Shown here: in pieces, positions 10,442-23,786 of the stretch
Position numbering within the stretch: position 1 is the first letter of the stretch
Layout of the letters: each line of letters begins with the position of its first letter
Assembly: GCA_905182985.1 (NCBI GenBank)
Contig: CAJJDN010000023.1
Location: forward strand, 376,598 to 440,597
Origin: Paramecium sonneborni
Taxonomy: Eukaryota > Ciliophora > Oligohymenophorea > Peniculida > Parameciidae
Reading direction: 5' to 3'
DNA: 64,000 nt
Notes under the pieces: generated by a model
What the model was told of the DNA's origin: nothing
Seen by the model: the letters and a program-made list of their open reading frames with translations, nothing else
Database searches by the model: none
Position numbers and translations under genes: made by a program

Positions 10442-11823
10442 TATATTTTAGATTAAATATTTACTTGTCTTTATTTAGATTTTCTTAAAAATTCTATATT
10501 AAATTTCTCTAAAAAATTTTATTTCATTCCCTTCTATTCTATAATTTTTTATGATTATAGAATTATTAATATTATTGAAAATGTTAATTAATCATGTTTC
10601 AATCTAAGAATTTCGTCTATATTTAGAACTTGAGAAGCTAAATCAAACAAAAGATTTTGATAATTTTACTTTTTCCTGATCTATCAAAATTGTTTTATTA
10701 ATTATATCAAATACACAAAATAATACAAAAATTAACAAAAAGAAAAGGTATTCAATTTGACTACCATTAATGATAGAATGTATTTCATAATGTTAAAGAA
10801 ATTAGGAAAGAAGCTCAGAAATTATGAATAAAAGTCAAATGATTCTATTAAAATAATAAAAAGGCAATCATTATATAAGGAATTAAATAAACACGGATCA
10901 AGTACTGAATTTAGATTGCTGATTCCTGTATTTTCCAAGGGGAACAACTAAATAAAGTATGGTGGTATGAACTATTGTTCCTGTTTACTATAATAGCACA
11001 TTAAATAGCAAAAACTAAAATGAGTCTGATATTTCATAAAAAGAAATTAATTTTTCGTAAAATTAAATAATACCAATATTTTTATAAAAATAGTAGAATT
11101 TTCAAAAGAAATAGATTTTGAAGAATATATATATTTTTATTGATCCATCATGGCTTACTGTCTAAATTAGAAATAGAAGAAAATAATTTTTCCTAAATTT
11201 AATAATAAAGAATTAGCGAAATTCTTTGAAGACTTAAATTATCAAAATACTAATTAGAGATTTTATTAACTTATTGATGAATCTCCACGATATATTTGAG
11301 GTAAATATCAAAAAGATAAAATATTTTTCTAATCTTTCATAATTATAGAAATAAAATACTGGAGGAGTATTTGTAGAATTAATTTTAATTTGAAGTTATT
11401 GCCTGTAAAAATATGTAAATATGATCGCTTAATCATTAATTTCAAAGGATAGTAATTTTAAATTAGTTAGTCATTATATTAGAATGATAAAATCATTTAT
11501 TTCATGCCTTTGCATATAATTTCTAGATTAATTTCAATCATAAAATTAGTTAACCTTTCATAAAGGAAAATATCTTAATCTTCAAGATGTAATTCCATTC
11601 CTTTTTCTTTTTTCTACAATAATTTTAATTTGATCAATAATCTATTCATTTCTGCTAATTGAAGCAAAGCATAATAAAACTGTTTTAAATTATAGCATAA
11701 TTATTAGAAAATAATTCAAAAAAATATTTAAGCTTATAAATACTTATATATTTTATTATTAAAGCGAGGATTAAGAGTTAATTTTCAATATTTAATTTGC
11801 TCTTTTTGTAAATTTGTTTGATA
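10442..11823. other. Spacer with only weak ORFs
   Basis: Two TGA-free frames are seen: 10778-11023 on the plus strand (82 codons, MYFIMLKKLGKKLRN...) and 11308-11649 on the minus strand (114 codons, MNRLLIKLKLLQKKEKGMEL...). The second is Leu/Ile/Lys rich and could be part of a coiled coil. Neither resembles a known family, and frames of this length arise by chance when TGA is the only stop. Confidence 0.35.
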
Positions 11824-12826
<1,003 letters not shown>

Positions 12827-12845
12827 ATTAATATAATATAGATAA

Positions 12846-13360
12846 TCATTCCTTTGGAATTCCTCCTTCTGGTGTTTATTTTCCTAATAAGGCCTTGTGA
12901 ATATGTGGAATAACACCACCTCCTGCAATAGTAGCTCTAATAAGAATATCTAGTTCCTCATCACCTCTAATTGCTAATTAAAGATGTCTTGGTGTGATTC
13001 TTCTCACTAAACAAGAATTAATTTATTTACTATACCTTTGAAGTCTTTTGAAGCATTTCCTGCTAATTCAAGTACTTCTGCTGTCAAGTACTCTAAAATT
13101 GCTGATGTGTATACAGCTGATGTTGTTCCTACTCTATTCTTGGCTGATACTCTTTACTTCAAATATCTATGAATACGTCCAACAGGAAACTTATTATTGT
13201 AAAATTCACTACTTAAAGCCCTGCTTTTAATGACCTTGATTATGGGGCTTTCTTATTCTTTCCTTGACCAAATTTTCCTCCTTTTCCGCCTTTTCCACCT
13301 TTTCCTCCTTTTGCGCTCTTTGCTATGCCACTCTATACTATATTATGCATATATTACCAT
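12846..13360 (-). CDS. H2A.Z: Histone H2A.Z variant
   Basis: 145 aa after three introns (25, 23, 29 nt), near the size of Tetrahymena Hv1. The N-tail is a Gly-Gly-Lys repeat ([16 protein letters not shown]) like ciliate H2A.Z. The core reads SRSLKAGLQ then [40 protein letters not shown], and [19 protein letters not shown]. The diagnostic H2A.Z features are LAGNASKD (H2A has NAARD) and [20 protein letters not shown]. It replaces H2A in nucleosomes near active promoters. Introns split AGLQ/FPVG and KDFK/VRR. The first intron (13333-13357) immediately follows the ATG; an alternative start at ATG 13349-13351 (MHNIVQSGIAK) would avoid that intron. The upstream ORF overlaps this start. Confidence 0.93.
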
Positions 13361-13704
13361 TTTGATGCTAATTTATTTTAACCTTTAAAAACTAATATAT
13401 ACTCTGTTTAAGAATCGATAAACTCAAATTTGATTGGCTCTACCTTTTAATTTCGGATAATCATTAAAGACTTGCTTGCCCTCTTCATTGCTTTTTAAAA
13501 CTTGGTCCCTATTTCACTATTAAATAACATCTTTTCAACCCTTTCAAATTAATATGCAATTATATATTGGAAATAAATATTTCCTTAATTATTTATAAAT
13601 TAACTTTATCTATAATCATCCAAAAATGCCATCCTTTACCAAACATTCTAACAATCCTTATCAATCTCCTCCTTTTTTCTAATTGTACCAACTTCGATAT
13701 TCAT
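13332..13704 (-). CDS. Upstream ORF overlapping the H2A.Z start, unrecognised protein
   Basis: ATG at 13704 opens MNIEVGTIRKKEEIDKD and runs about 110 codons through RMAFLDDYR, VEKMLFNSEIG, KAMKRASKSLMIIR, FEFIDSQTEYILVFKG to NKLASK. A 21-nt GTT...AAG stretch inside may be an intron that keeps frame. No stop occurs before H2A.Z: unspliced, the frame runs on in phase into the H2A.Z N-tail. If the 25-nt intron at 13333-13357 is removed, the junction creates TGA (13359-13358 plus 13332), which overlaps the H2A.Z ATG as ATGA. The family is not recognised; residue composition looks protein-like. It may be a separate gene in a shared transcript or an N-terminal extension of H2A.Z. Confidence 0.5.
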
Positions 13705-14703
13705 CTAATATCTTTTTCTATTTTTAATATAAAATATATAAATTAGTATAACTATCAAAAATAGATAATTTGTTTCAAATTACTAAAAAAATTATACATC
13801 CAAACAAATTAGTACTTAACTTCGTTTTTAGAGAAAAATAGTTAAATTAATGGACTTTCAAAAAACACATAATTTCGAATCATAAAATATCCCTTTATCT
13901 AATAACTTTATTTTACCACAATTTTTATATTTAAAAATCTCATCCACTCATTCTATATTTTATTTTGTTGAACTCATGTCTTCAATTTAATCATAAATTA
14001 TCGTATTTGTTAAAATACATAATTTATCCTAAATATTTGCAAAATTAAATTATTATTTCCAAACTTTTCAAGACTTTTAAAAGTATTAAGGATCATTAAT
14101 TTAACATCTAACTTTAATTATCTTGACCTTTGCGATTATAAGTTCGAGAAAATTTTATATAAAAATTAATTCTAATTAAAAATGTTCTTATTTTATATAT
14201 AATATTTATAAGTTCTAAACTGTATTACAACATGAAACACAAGCTTGCAATTTAATTAATTTAAAATTCTTGAATTAACCAACATTCCTTCTATTGATCT
14301 CCTCTTATTCAAAATACATTTCATCAATAAAATCCTGTTTAAGTGAAGTTATTTTTTCTAAGAATTAAATTAAAATATTAGATAAGTTTTATAAAATAAA
14401 TGGATTTATAATATAATTAATGCTTAAAAATTGATACATTCATAATTAATCATAATTTGAAATATTTCACTTTTTTAATATTTATTGACTTATTATTTAT
14501 GATCTATTTTAATATATTATTAACTGTGGGTGTATTTTTAAATTTATAATAATTGTAAAGAATATAATAATCTAAGAATAATATATTTTTTAAAGCTAAC
14601 ATATAAATTTATGTGTTAAATAAATAACTTAGTTTTCTTAATATGTGAATATATATAATTAAATTAACTAAGTTAAAATTCATTTTTAAAACAAGGAAGT
14701 ATC
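13705..14703. other. Spacer, one weak ORF
   Basis: Very A/T rich. One 160-codon TGA-free frame on the minus strand (13974-14453, MINYECINFQALIILQIHLF...) has no recognisable features and is probably chance. The start of direct repeat B lies at 14535. Confidence 0.35.
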
Positions 14704-15663
14704 TCATTTAATATATTAAGCTAATTCATTTATAAATTTTTAATCAATCAACTCTAAGATATTGACTAATTATTTCTCTATTTCCCTAATATGATTCATA
14801 TTTTTTTCACATAATTCAGTAATTTAGAACTTTTTTCTTGGTTTATATTTTTGCTTTGTTTTAAAAAGATCTTAAAGCTAAGGAGAAGCTCCATATAAAA
14901 TAGGATTTATCAATTTATTTAAAGAATTAAGATAGTCCAAACATTATTCTAGTATAGATTATTAATCTAACATATTAGGAGCTATTGAATTATAGGAAGA
15001 AGTCAATTAATTTATTGTTAATTCTAACTGTAAATATAATTAATTTATACCTCTTAAAATTCCGATAATGTATTTTGGAAATGTTCCTTATCAGCTTATA
15101 AGGATTTAATTTATTCTTAAAATTACTTAATTTATTGATCTTTTTCAATAATAACCTAAATTTTTTATTCGCATTTGGACAACAAATCTCTTGATACCCA
15201 AAAAATATTAATATTACATACTTATCTTATTCGAATAATGATGACTTTAATTTTTTTATTACAGATTCTAACTAATTTGTTCTTTATTTTTCATTATTCA
15301 ACTATTCCTATAATATATAGAGTTAATTCTAGAGGAATAATATTCAACAAATACTTTAAGGGATATATTTTCTTGAAATGATGTTTTGCTAGATTCATAA
15401 TTACTATTTTTTGTACTATAACTTCTATTTTTTGACTGACTTCTAATTCTTTCATACTCCTAATCAATTTCTTCTGATTTAAGGTTTTTTATAATTTTAG
15501 AGTAATTATGCATTATTAAAATTTGTATTATTTTTGTTTTCATGAAAAATGTTTATGCTGGGTTTATATGATAAAACAAATATCAATATGTTTCAATATC
15601 AATTTTTTGAGTAGAGAAACATTTTATTGCAATTTTAAAATTATTGATATATAAAAAATTATG
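14535..15663 (+). repeat. Direct repeat B, first copy (probable assembly duplicate)
   Basis: 1,129 bp recurring at 15665-16793, offset 1,130, with the single N at 15664 between them. Confidence 0.9.
14704..15513 (-). CDS. Coiled-coil protein, copy 1
   Basis: 242 aa after three introns (26, 32, 23 nt). The N-terminus MHNYSKIIKNLKSEEIDQEY is followed by a Ser/Asn/Arg-rich stretch, then heptad-rich coiled coil (QLYILQEQLNNEKQRTNQLE, KCEQKIQVIIEKDQQIKQF, LQADKEHFQNTLSEFQE). The C-terminal third (SPQLQDLFKTKQKYKPRKKF, ITELCEKNMNHIREIEKQL) returns to helix. No enzyme motif. An ATG 30 nt upstream (15543, MKTKIIQILI) is in frame, so the start is uncertain. Splice choices are supported because each restores a continuous coiled coil. 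Likely structural or cytoskeletal. This and the copy at 15834-16643 are probably one gene. Confidence 0.65.
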
Positions 15664-15664
15664 N
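15664..15664. other. Single-N scaffold junction 2
   Basis: Lone N between the two copies of direct repeat B. Confidence 0.95.
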
Positions 15665-16793
15665 TTTTTAAATTTATAATAATTGTAAAGAATATAATAA
15701 TCTAAGAATAATATATTTTTTAAAGCTAACATATAAATTTATGTGTTAAATAAATAACTTAGTTTTCTTAATATGTGAATATATATAATTAAATTAACTA
15801 AGTTAAAATTCATTTTTAAAACAAGGAAGTATCTCATTTAATATATTAAGCTAATTCATTTATAAATTTTTAATCAATCAACTCTAAGATATTGACTAAT
15901 TATTTCTCTATTTCCCTAATATGATTCATATTTTTTTCACATAATTCAGTAATTTAGAACTTTTTTCTTGGTTTATATTTTTGCTTTGTTTTAAAAAGAT
16001 CTTAAAGCTAAGGAGAAGCTCCATATAAAATAGGATTTATCAATTTATTTAAAGAATTAAGATAGTCCAAACATTATTCTAGTATAGATTATTAATCTAA
16101 CATATTAGGAGCTATTGAATTATAGGAAGAAGTCAATTAATTTATTGTTAATTCTAACTGTAAATATAATTAATTTATACCTCTTAAAATTCCGATAATG
16201 TATTTTGGAAATGTTCCTTATCAGCTTATAAGGATTTAATTTATTCTTAAAATTACTTAATTTATTGATCTTTTTCAATAATAACCTAAATTTTTTATTC
16301 GCATTTGGACAACAAATCTCTTGATACCCAAAAAATATTAATATTACATACTTATCTTATTCGAATAATGATGACTTTAATTTTTTTATTACAGATTCTA
16401 ACTAATTTGTTCTTTATTTTTCATTATTCAACTATTCCTATAATATATAGAGTTAATTCTAGAGGAATAATATTCAACAAATACTTTAAGGGATATATTT
16501 TCTTGAAATGATGTTTTGCTAGATTCATAATTACTATTTTTTGTACTATAACTTCTATTTTTTGACTGACTTCTAATTCTTTCATACTCCTAATCAATTT
16601 CTTCTGATTTAAGGTTTTTTATAATTTTAGAGTAATTATGCATTATTAAAATTTGTATTATTTTTGTTTTCATGAAAAATGTTTATGCTGGGTTTATATG
16701 ATAAAACAAATATCAATATGTTTCAATATCAATTTTTTGAGTAGAGAAACATTTTATTGCAATTTTAAAATTATTGATATATAAAAAATTATG
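15665..16793 (+). repeat. Direct repeat B, second copy
   Basis: Copy of 14535-15663; unique sequence resumes after 16793. Confidence 0.9.
15834..16643 (-). CDS. Coiled-coil protein, copy 2 (probable assembly duplicate)
   Basis: Same three-intron gene as 14704-15513, complete within repeat B. This copy has the natural 5' flank (it continues into unique DNA at 16794), while copy 1 has the natural 3' flank. The merged gene would start here and end at 14704. Confidence 0.65.
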
Positions 16794-16820
16794 CTACATT
16801 TCTCGCCATGGAGTTAAAAA

Positions 16821-17663
16821 ATGGATCCCTTAACTCATAGATTTTAAAATAAGGCATAGCAATCATTATCACCAAATTCACAACCAAAAACTGGAAGATT
16901 AAATAATCTGTCTCTTTAGTAACATCCTAAAAAAATGAACTCATAATATTACAAACATCAAAACAGTAGAATTTAAGATGAATCTAAATAATATAATAAT
17001 GCAAGCAGTTAAACAGATCTACCTTCATTAGAAATGGAGGAATTACTGTTTGCATAATAATAAGAATAATCATCAAGAAAATATCAGCATGCTATGCTTT
17101 AAACAAAAAATCACTATCATTAATAAACTATCATTAGTTTATTACAGAGTATTCATTTTAAATCAGATCAACTATAATCTTTTAAATAAAAGGCCTAATA
17201 ATTAAAAAAAATCATTGTACAAAATAAAAATAGAACTATAACTGTTATTGTTGTTAATAATGCTACTTAATTTGTTTCTTATTTACTTAATTCAAATTAT
17301 TTTGAATAACCTTCAGGTATTTTTTTCACTACTCAACATCATCCATCTTACTTTATTACACAAATAACTATTTCAAATAGCAGTTCTTCAAATACTGTGA
17401 GTTCATATCAAGATTTATTAGCTGTAACTAAAAAAAACAGAATATTTGATATAGGTTTGAATAGATTATTATATGACTAATCTTAATCTTTTATACATTA
17501 TTGCCCTGATATTGTTATTGCAACTATTGGAAATCTTTAAGAAGAAGTCTCTAATAAATAAAGGGATTAATCTTTTTTGTTTAGAAGTGCAGAATAAATG
17601 AAAAAAGAAACTATGAGATTGACTAAAAAAAGAACAAAATTTAAATTAAAAGAATTAATTTGA
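16821..17663 (+). CDS. Gln/Ser/Asn-rich hypothetical protein
   Basis: 280 aa, intronless, from MDPLTHRFQNKAQQ to TKKRTKFKLKELI. The first ~100 residues are low complexity (Ser, Gln, Asn), partly written with TAA/TAG. The middle has a more ordered segment, NRTITVIVVNNATQFVSYLL then YFITQITISNSSSS, and LLAVTKKNRIFDIGLNRLLY, which could fold as alternating strands. The C-terminus is basic (RLTKKRTKFKLK). No family recognised. The frame stays open for 281 codons with biased composition, so a real gene is likely. It is divergent from the coiled-coil gene, 177 bp apart. Confidence 0.6.
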
Positions 17664-18265
17664 CTATCCTACTTTGATTATATTTAGTTTAAATTTAAAT
17701 TTCAGATTAAAGTTCTTTTAGTTTTATTTTTGTATTTAAATTTTACTTATTATAGATATTTGAAATTATTTTATTTTTCTTTTCACAAGAAACTTAGGGT
17801 CTTTTATCAAAATAAGTAAGTAAATAAAATGAAAAAAAAAAGTTTAGACAAAGAACTTTTTGGAATTTCTTAAAAAATATCTTGTCTTTTTAATAATAAG
17901 ATTATTCTAAAATAAAACATATTAAAATATTCAATGAATTTGATCATTTCATCATAAAACTCCTTAATGTTTGATTGTAAAATATTTAAACATGATATTC
18001 ATTATTTTGTATTGAATAAAAGTACATAAAGTATCAAATAACTTATTGTCTTGATAGAAGTTTAAGATAATTGTGGTAATCATTCTAATTAAAAACCTAA
18101 AACAAATACACATACTTATTATTAGGTTATTAATCTACTTTATATTAATTTTTATACTTCATTTTGAATTTATTTGAAAAAGTAGATATTTTAAAGATGC
18201 TATAAGTTATAGTCAAAAATTAATAATATTCAATTACAAAATTATAAATGGAGAAGGATAAATGA
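17664..18265. other. Spacer, nothing recognised
   Basis: About 600 bp, A/T rich, frequent TGA in all frames. Confidence 0.5.
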
Positions 18266-19779
18266 TCATTAGAATTTATATCCTTCAAATAGGCCTTAGA
18301 CACTTTTCCTTCTTAAGACCATTGAACTGTCTTCTTAAGGTTCACTGTCTGCAGAGATTTAACTTTAAAAATCGTAATTGCCATCAATGCTCTACATAAT
18401 TTAATAAATTACTCCAGGAACATAATGAGATCTAATTTCTTTATTTAAAAGTTTTCCCCATGGAAAATTGTGCAACCAAGAATGACTAAAAATTTCATCA
18501 ATTCCATTAAAGCCTAGTCTTGATTAAGGTTTTCTCATGAGTAACTATTGTATTATAAAATATTGATTTACTTTATTAACAAAATCAATAGCTTTATTAC
18601 TTAAACCAGGAGTATTTTCTTTAATTTATATTTATTTGGCTAATATTTATTCTCTAATTTCTTATCTATTTTTTCCATTATAAGGTCTTTTGCCAATTAA
18701 AAGTTCATAAACAATAACTCCAACAGCATAATAATCAACAGGAAATGAATGTTCCATTCTACACATTACTTCAGGTGCCATATATCCAGGAGTACCTGAA
18801 GTATCATTAGCTACACTATCTTTATTTAAACGAGCGACTCCTAAATCTGTTAATCTTAAAAAACCATCTTTATCAAATACTAAATTTTCAGGTTTTACAT
18901 CTCTATGTATTATACCATGTTAATGTAAATATTGTAAAGACAATAAAATACAACATGCAAAAAATTCTATTATTTATTATTCCAAATACTTGTTTATTCT
19001 TCTGAAAATTTTTTCATTCTACCTATATGATATCTTAAATCACCTCCTCTTAACAAATCTAAAACTAAATAAAGATTCTCTCTATCTTAAAATGCATAAT
19101 GCATATTCACTATAAAAGGATGTTTCAAATGTTCTAATAAGAATTTCTCATTCATAACAGAATTTACAGACCTTTTAGATATTATTCTAATTTTTATGTA
19201 GATATACTTTGTTTTTAACATTTCTTTTAAAGCAAACTCCTATCTATTAACTTTCATTTCTACTCTCCAAACTTTTCCAAAACCTCCCTTACCTACTACA
19301 TATAAAAATTTAAATGAATGTCTTCCTATTCCCATTGGATTGAAACTTTATTACTATATATCTTTTATTGGACTATCTACTGATATTTTTCGAGAATGAG
19401 AATTTGTCATTATCCAAGTAGTTGAATTTGTACTCCCTTTTGATTCTTAATTAATTTTTCCATTGTAAAATTAATTTTAGATTTGATGGTTAGATACTTA
19501 TCTTGATAGTTACTTAGAAAGAAGGCTAGATTAAATTACAAAATTGTTTTTATTATCTGTTCTTTTGAGACCAGGTGAGTTTTCATCAACAACAACTGAA
19601 TTTTTTATCGACTTCAATGAAAGCATAGATGATGATCTTTTACGAGAGCATATCATACAAGTTTTTTGATTACATTAACAGATTGAATCTATTTTCTTAC
19701 CAGGAGTTATTTTGAACTTTATGATAGCCTTTTAATTTAAGGGTAATATATCCTTTAGAGATGCTGTAACATTATTCAT
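18266..19779 (-). CDS. AGC-family protein kinase, YANK/STK32-like
   Basis: 480 aa after three introns (21, 23, 27 nt). The first ~150 residues are non-catalytic, with Cys pairs (SICQCNQKTCMICSRK) and Ser-rich sequence. The kinase domain follows: FLYVVGKGGFGKVWRVEM (Gly loop), EFALKEML (ATP Lys), HPFIVNMHYAFQDRENLYLV, DLLRGGDLRYHI, IIHRDVKPENLVFD (catalytic loop), LTDLGVARL (DLG in place of DFG), GTPGYMAPEVM, and the tail RPYNGKNRQEIREQI, LLMRKPQSRLGFNGI, SHYVPGVIYQ. The LLRGGDLRYH signature and KPYM/GYMAPE region resemble STK32 kinases; DLG is a common tolerated change. Substrate unknown. Confidence 0.85.
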
Positions 19780-19916
19780 TTTTATTAAAATAAAATATAA
19801 TAATAGTTTACTATCAAATAGCCTTTTTATTAATATATATTAATAGATAACACTCTTATATTTACTACATTAATTGAAAATTAATCTTATTTTTATAATA
19901 AATCAAATCAATATTC

Positions 19917-22900
19917 TCATAAGATATAAGATTTGTATAATATTTTACTTTTGCTAAAATAGGGATGCTATTCAAGCACAAATTAAACAGTTTTTACTGT
20001 AATAACTTTTTAAGTCAACAAAGGATTATCACCCTCCATATTATTTAATCTAAATAACTTAATTTCAATCTTTACCTTGTTCTAATATGGGTTTTACCAG
20101 CCATTAAAAGGCGCTCTGAATTACGTTATATATCTTATATTTTTATATCTAACTAATCATCATCTATGTTTTCCATTTATTATTATTATTATTCTTTCAC
20201 CTTTTCTGATTCTTCGTCTGAATCTCCTGTAAAATCATTATTTTCTCTTTTACAAAGAAAATCTTATACTTGATTCCATAATTCTGCTCCTCTTTTGATT
20301 CTCTTTTTTAAAATCTCTTCAAGTTCTGGGTGTTCTTCTTTCCACTTATTTTTTCTTATCTTGTTTTTTAATTTTTCCTCTTATTAAGGTTCTATTTCTA
20401 TTAAAAAATTTCTAAATTCTACCTACCTTTATACAGGTGTATAATCACAAAGTTCATAAATTAATTAAGGTTTATTTTCTGTACTTATTAATAAAGATTA
20501 ATCACTTTATTGATTTTTATTTGGTCCATATTTTTTTTACATCTCTATTTATTGTTTGTATCTTATTGATTGTGTATCTGAAGTAGCATACTTATTTTAG
20601 TATACTTTAAATTCATAACCAGGTTTTTAAGTTAAAACTGATTGAATCACTTTTCCTAACAAACCTTTCATATATAAATTGAATTAATCATTTATGTAAA
20701 CTAAAACTGATTAATCATCAGTTTATATATCTTTATATTTTGGATCTTATTTTAATGAATGAAATTTATTAATTATTGCTACCTATATTATTGATTACTT
20801 TATTTATTATTAAGGTTTTAATACATACTTATCTAAATCATCTTTCAATTTATGGATGTTTTTTTTTATTATTTCTCTCAGATATGTATCTGATAATTGC
20901 GTTTAGTCTTTTTACATTTTTTCATATATTTGCATTACGGGAAGCATGCTTAATTATTTTAGATAATCTTCTAATTTTTTTTTGTTTATTTAATCTAACT
21001 ACTTTTATTCCTGGAATTAAACAGTATTTAAAAAAATCTGAGCAATTGATTAATTTTCAACATCATTAAGAGATATTTTATAATTTTTTTTAAATTCCAT
21101 CATTTCTGAAACAATAGACTTCTTTTAAAAATATTTTTGAAATAATTCAATGCATTTATTAATGAAATTTTGATCACCACTTTAGGTTGCTTCTTTAATT
21201 AATTATTATTTATAATGTCTTAGCTCATTAAAATATTATATCATTTATCCCATTATTTATTAGTCTTAATTTATACTTTCAAAATTAGATTTATCCTTCA
21301 TGTATTAGTAAATTTTTTTTTAAAATTCTGGTCTTAAAGATTCTTCATTTTTAAGATGAAATTTAGTATCTTAACTAAAAAATTTAGATGTAAAAACACA
21401 TATTGCATTGAATTAAGTTGAATTATAATCTTATATAGTTTTCATTTAATTAAAATTAGGAAATTGTTCATTCAAAGGTTAATATTCCATATTTGATGGA
21501 ATATTTAAGTTTAAATAAAAATTAAAAATTTATTAAGAAATCTTAAATTACCATTCAAAATTATTTTAATCTCTTGTAGGTGTGAGACAATCAAAAAATT
21601 TATTTATTTCACTTTAATCTTTATCTTTCAAAGCAACAGCTAAAAATTTTACTCTTTCAATTTTTTCAACAGATGGATATTTCGGTTTAAAATAATATAA
21701 TCCTCTTAGTAATGATGGCAAAAAAAAAATAAATGGATTATCTTTATAAAAAATGTCTACAAAATTATAAATAAGTTCTTTATGTTATTATAATTAAGTA
21801 TGAGTTTATTAATTTTAATTAATTATTTTTTCAATATCTCGTTAAATAAATTAAATACAAATAGAACAAATTTTTTCTTCCCTAGCAAATAATTCTTAAA
21901 ACTATTCTAAGGCTTTATTTTCATAATCTTATTTTAATTTATAAACATTATATGTATAATGTTAAAATTATTGTTTGATAGCGAAGTCATTAGAAGGTCT
22001 TTCTTTAAAAATAGAAGTCAATTTTTAAGAATAAAATGTTAGACTTTTAAAAAATACAGTTTTCCATTCTTTTTCCTCCTTTTCTCCATCTAATATAGAA
22101 TCTGTCAATTAATCAAAAACTCTTCTCTAGACTTTTAAGTAATCTCTACAATCATTAATCAACTTCTATTCGAAATTTTTTAATTCTGCATAAAATTTGA
22201 TTTTATTTTAAAAATTTGGTTAAACTAAAGAAAGCCTAACTATTTTATTATGAATAGATTTCAATTAGCTTTCAAGATTTAATAATGAATCATAACCTAG
22301 ATTTTATCCATATTTTTCTAAAAATATTGAAGATATTGAAGTTTAAGCTTTTTAATTATAAATTCTTAAAATTTATCCAAAAGGAATATTAAGGTTGGTT
22401 TTTGTAGTGGAACTCATCATCTCATAAGCAATATTAATCATATTATCTAGTTGATCTGCTTTAAAGTTTGCTTCTACAATAATTATGCAAAATAAAAATA
22501 AATAATTCCATCTAAAGCGGAAAAAATGAATAATTAATTATTGAATTGATTAAATTATTTTAAATTATAAAATAGCATCCTCTTATGTAGTCATATCATT
22601 CAAATTAATATAAAGTTCTGAATGAATTTCTTACCATGTATTTTATTGAAATCTTTTCCAATTCTTTGGTGTTTCTGAAGCATTTATTTCTTGTTTTATA
22701 AATTCTAACAATTTTCTTCTAAATGAAAAGTTTTACTAAAGACTTTATTAACATTTTTTTGATTTTATACTTTTGTAAAAATATTTTACATATTAAATTT
22801 CCACAAAACTAAAATAATTACTTTTTTATTCTAATAGATCTTTTTCTAATTCTGTTAATATATTTTACAATTCTATCTTTTTTGATTTTACTTTTTAAGT

Positions 22901-23724
22901 TTAATTTATAAGATATTATTAATTTACATATTAATTCAAGTTTTCATAAAAAATGTAACCTAATATCTTTTCAACTCCAGCTTTTTACATTTTTAAGTTA
23001 GTGTAAAATTCTTATACATTTTTACAGTTTTAATTCCTATATCTTTCTTAGTAATCTGTTGACAATGTGATTAAAAATTTATCAAATAAACTTTCAGATT
23101 TTTTAGGTTTCTTATTTTAATCATCAGAAACTATTTAGGTAAATAATTCACATTCTTCTGGATTTAAGCTTTCAAACAATGAAACTTCAAAATCAGAATG
23201 CGGAGAACCTTATAAATTTCTATAGGTTTCTTCAATTAAATTTAGAATAGATTTAGAAACAGATTGATTTGAATTTTAAGAGCTATCAAAATAATCTTTA
23301 ACAATTTTTTTCAGATAAATATAATTAACATGTTTGTTGGCTTCTTCTATCCCTCCTAATATTGCTTTTTCATAATAATTTGCTTGATATTTATATTAAA
23401 TCATACCTATTATATCATAATACTTTTAATTAATATAATGACCTAAATCAATAATTTAAGCATCTTTATTTTTCTATTTTTATTTGTTAAGAAAAGAATT
23501 CAAAATTTTAATTGCCCTTTGTATTGAATCATTGAATTGTAAATTTGAAAGAAGTTATTTGAAAAATTCATAAAAAAATTGCAATAATCGTAAATCTACT
23601 TTAAAAATATTTTACTTTAATTTTACTATACTATTTATTTACATATACTAAATAGCGCTGGATCAGCTTGTAACTCTTTTTCTATTTTTTAAAGAGCTAT
23701 AAATTCTTCATTATTAGCAAACAT
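19917..23724 (-). CDS. Large mostly helical protein, 1,253 aa, unrecognised
   Basis: Two introns (20 nt near the 5' end, 26 nt near the 3' end) give a single frame of 1,253 codons. N-terminus MFANNEEFIALQKIEKELQ; conserved-looking segments include LRLLQFFYEFFKQLLSN, DAQIIDLGHYINQKYYDII, LNPEECELFTQIVSDD and, in the C-terminal third, NAICVFTSKFFSQDTKF, YLKQLSMLPVMQIYEKM, NDQFNLYMKGLLGKVIQ. The C-terminus is charged (EEKLKNKIRKNKWKEEHPEL, then DFTGDSDEESEKVKEQQQQQ) and ends LEQHPYFSKSKILYKSYIL. No membrane segment or catalytic motif. The helical, repeat-like texture would suit a scaffold or transport factor, but I do not assign one. Neighbouring RPA1-like gene ends 62 bp upstream on the same strand. 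Confidence 0.7.
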
Positions 23725-23786
23725 TTATGTTAATATCAAATTTATTATTATTTATATTTTATTTTTCATAAGAAAATCAAAATTAT

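Noticed and set aside
13974..14453. 160-codon minus-strand ORF
   Set aside because: With TGA as sole stop such lengths are expected by chance in this A/T-rich DNA, and no protein-like pattern was seen.
20776..21069. Hydrophobic plus-strand ORF that looks like a membrane protein
   Set aside because: It is the antisense of a continuous coding frame of the 1,253-aa minus-strand gene.
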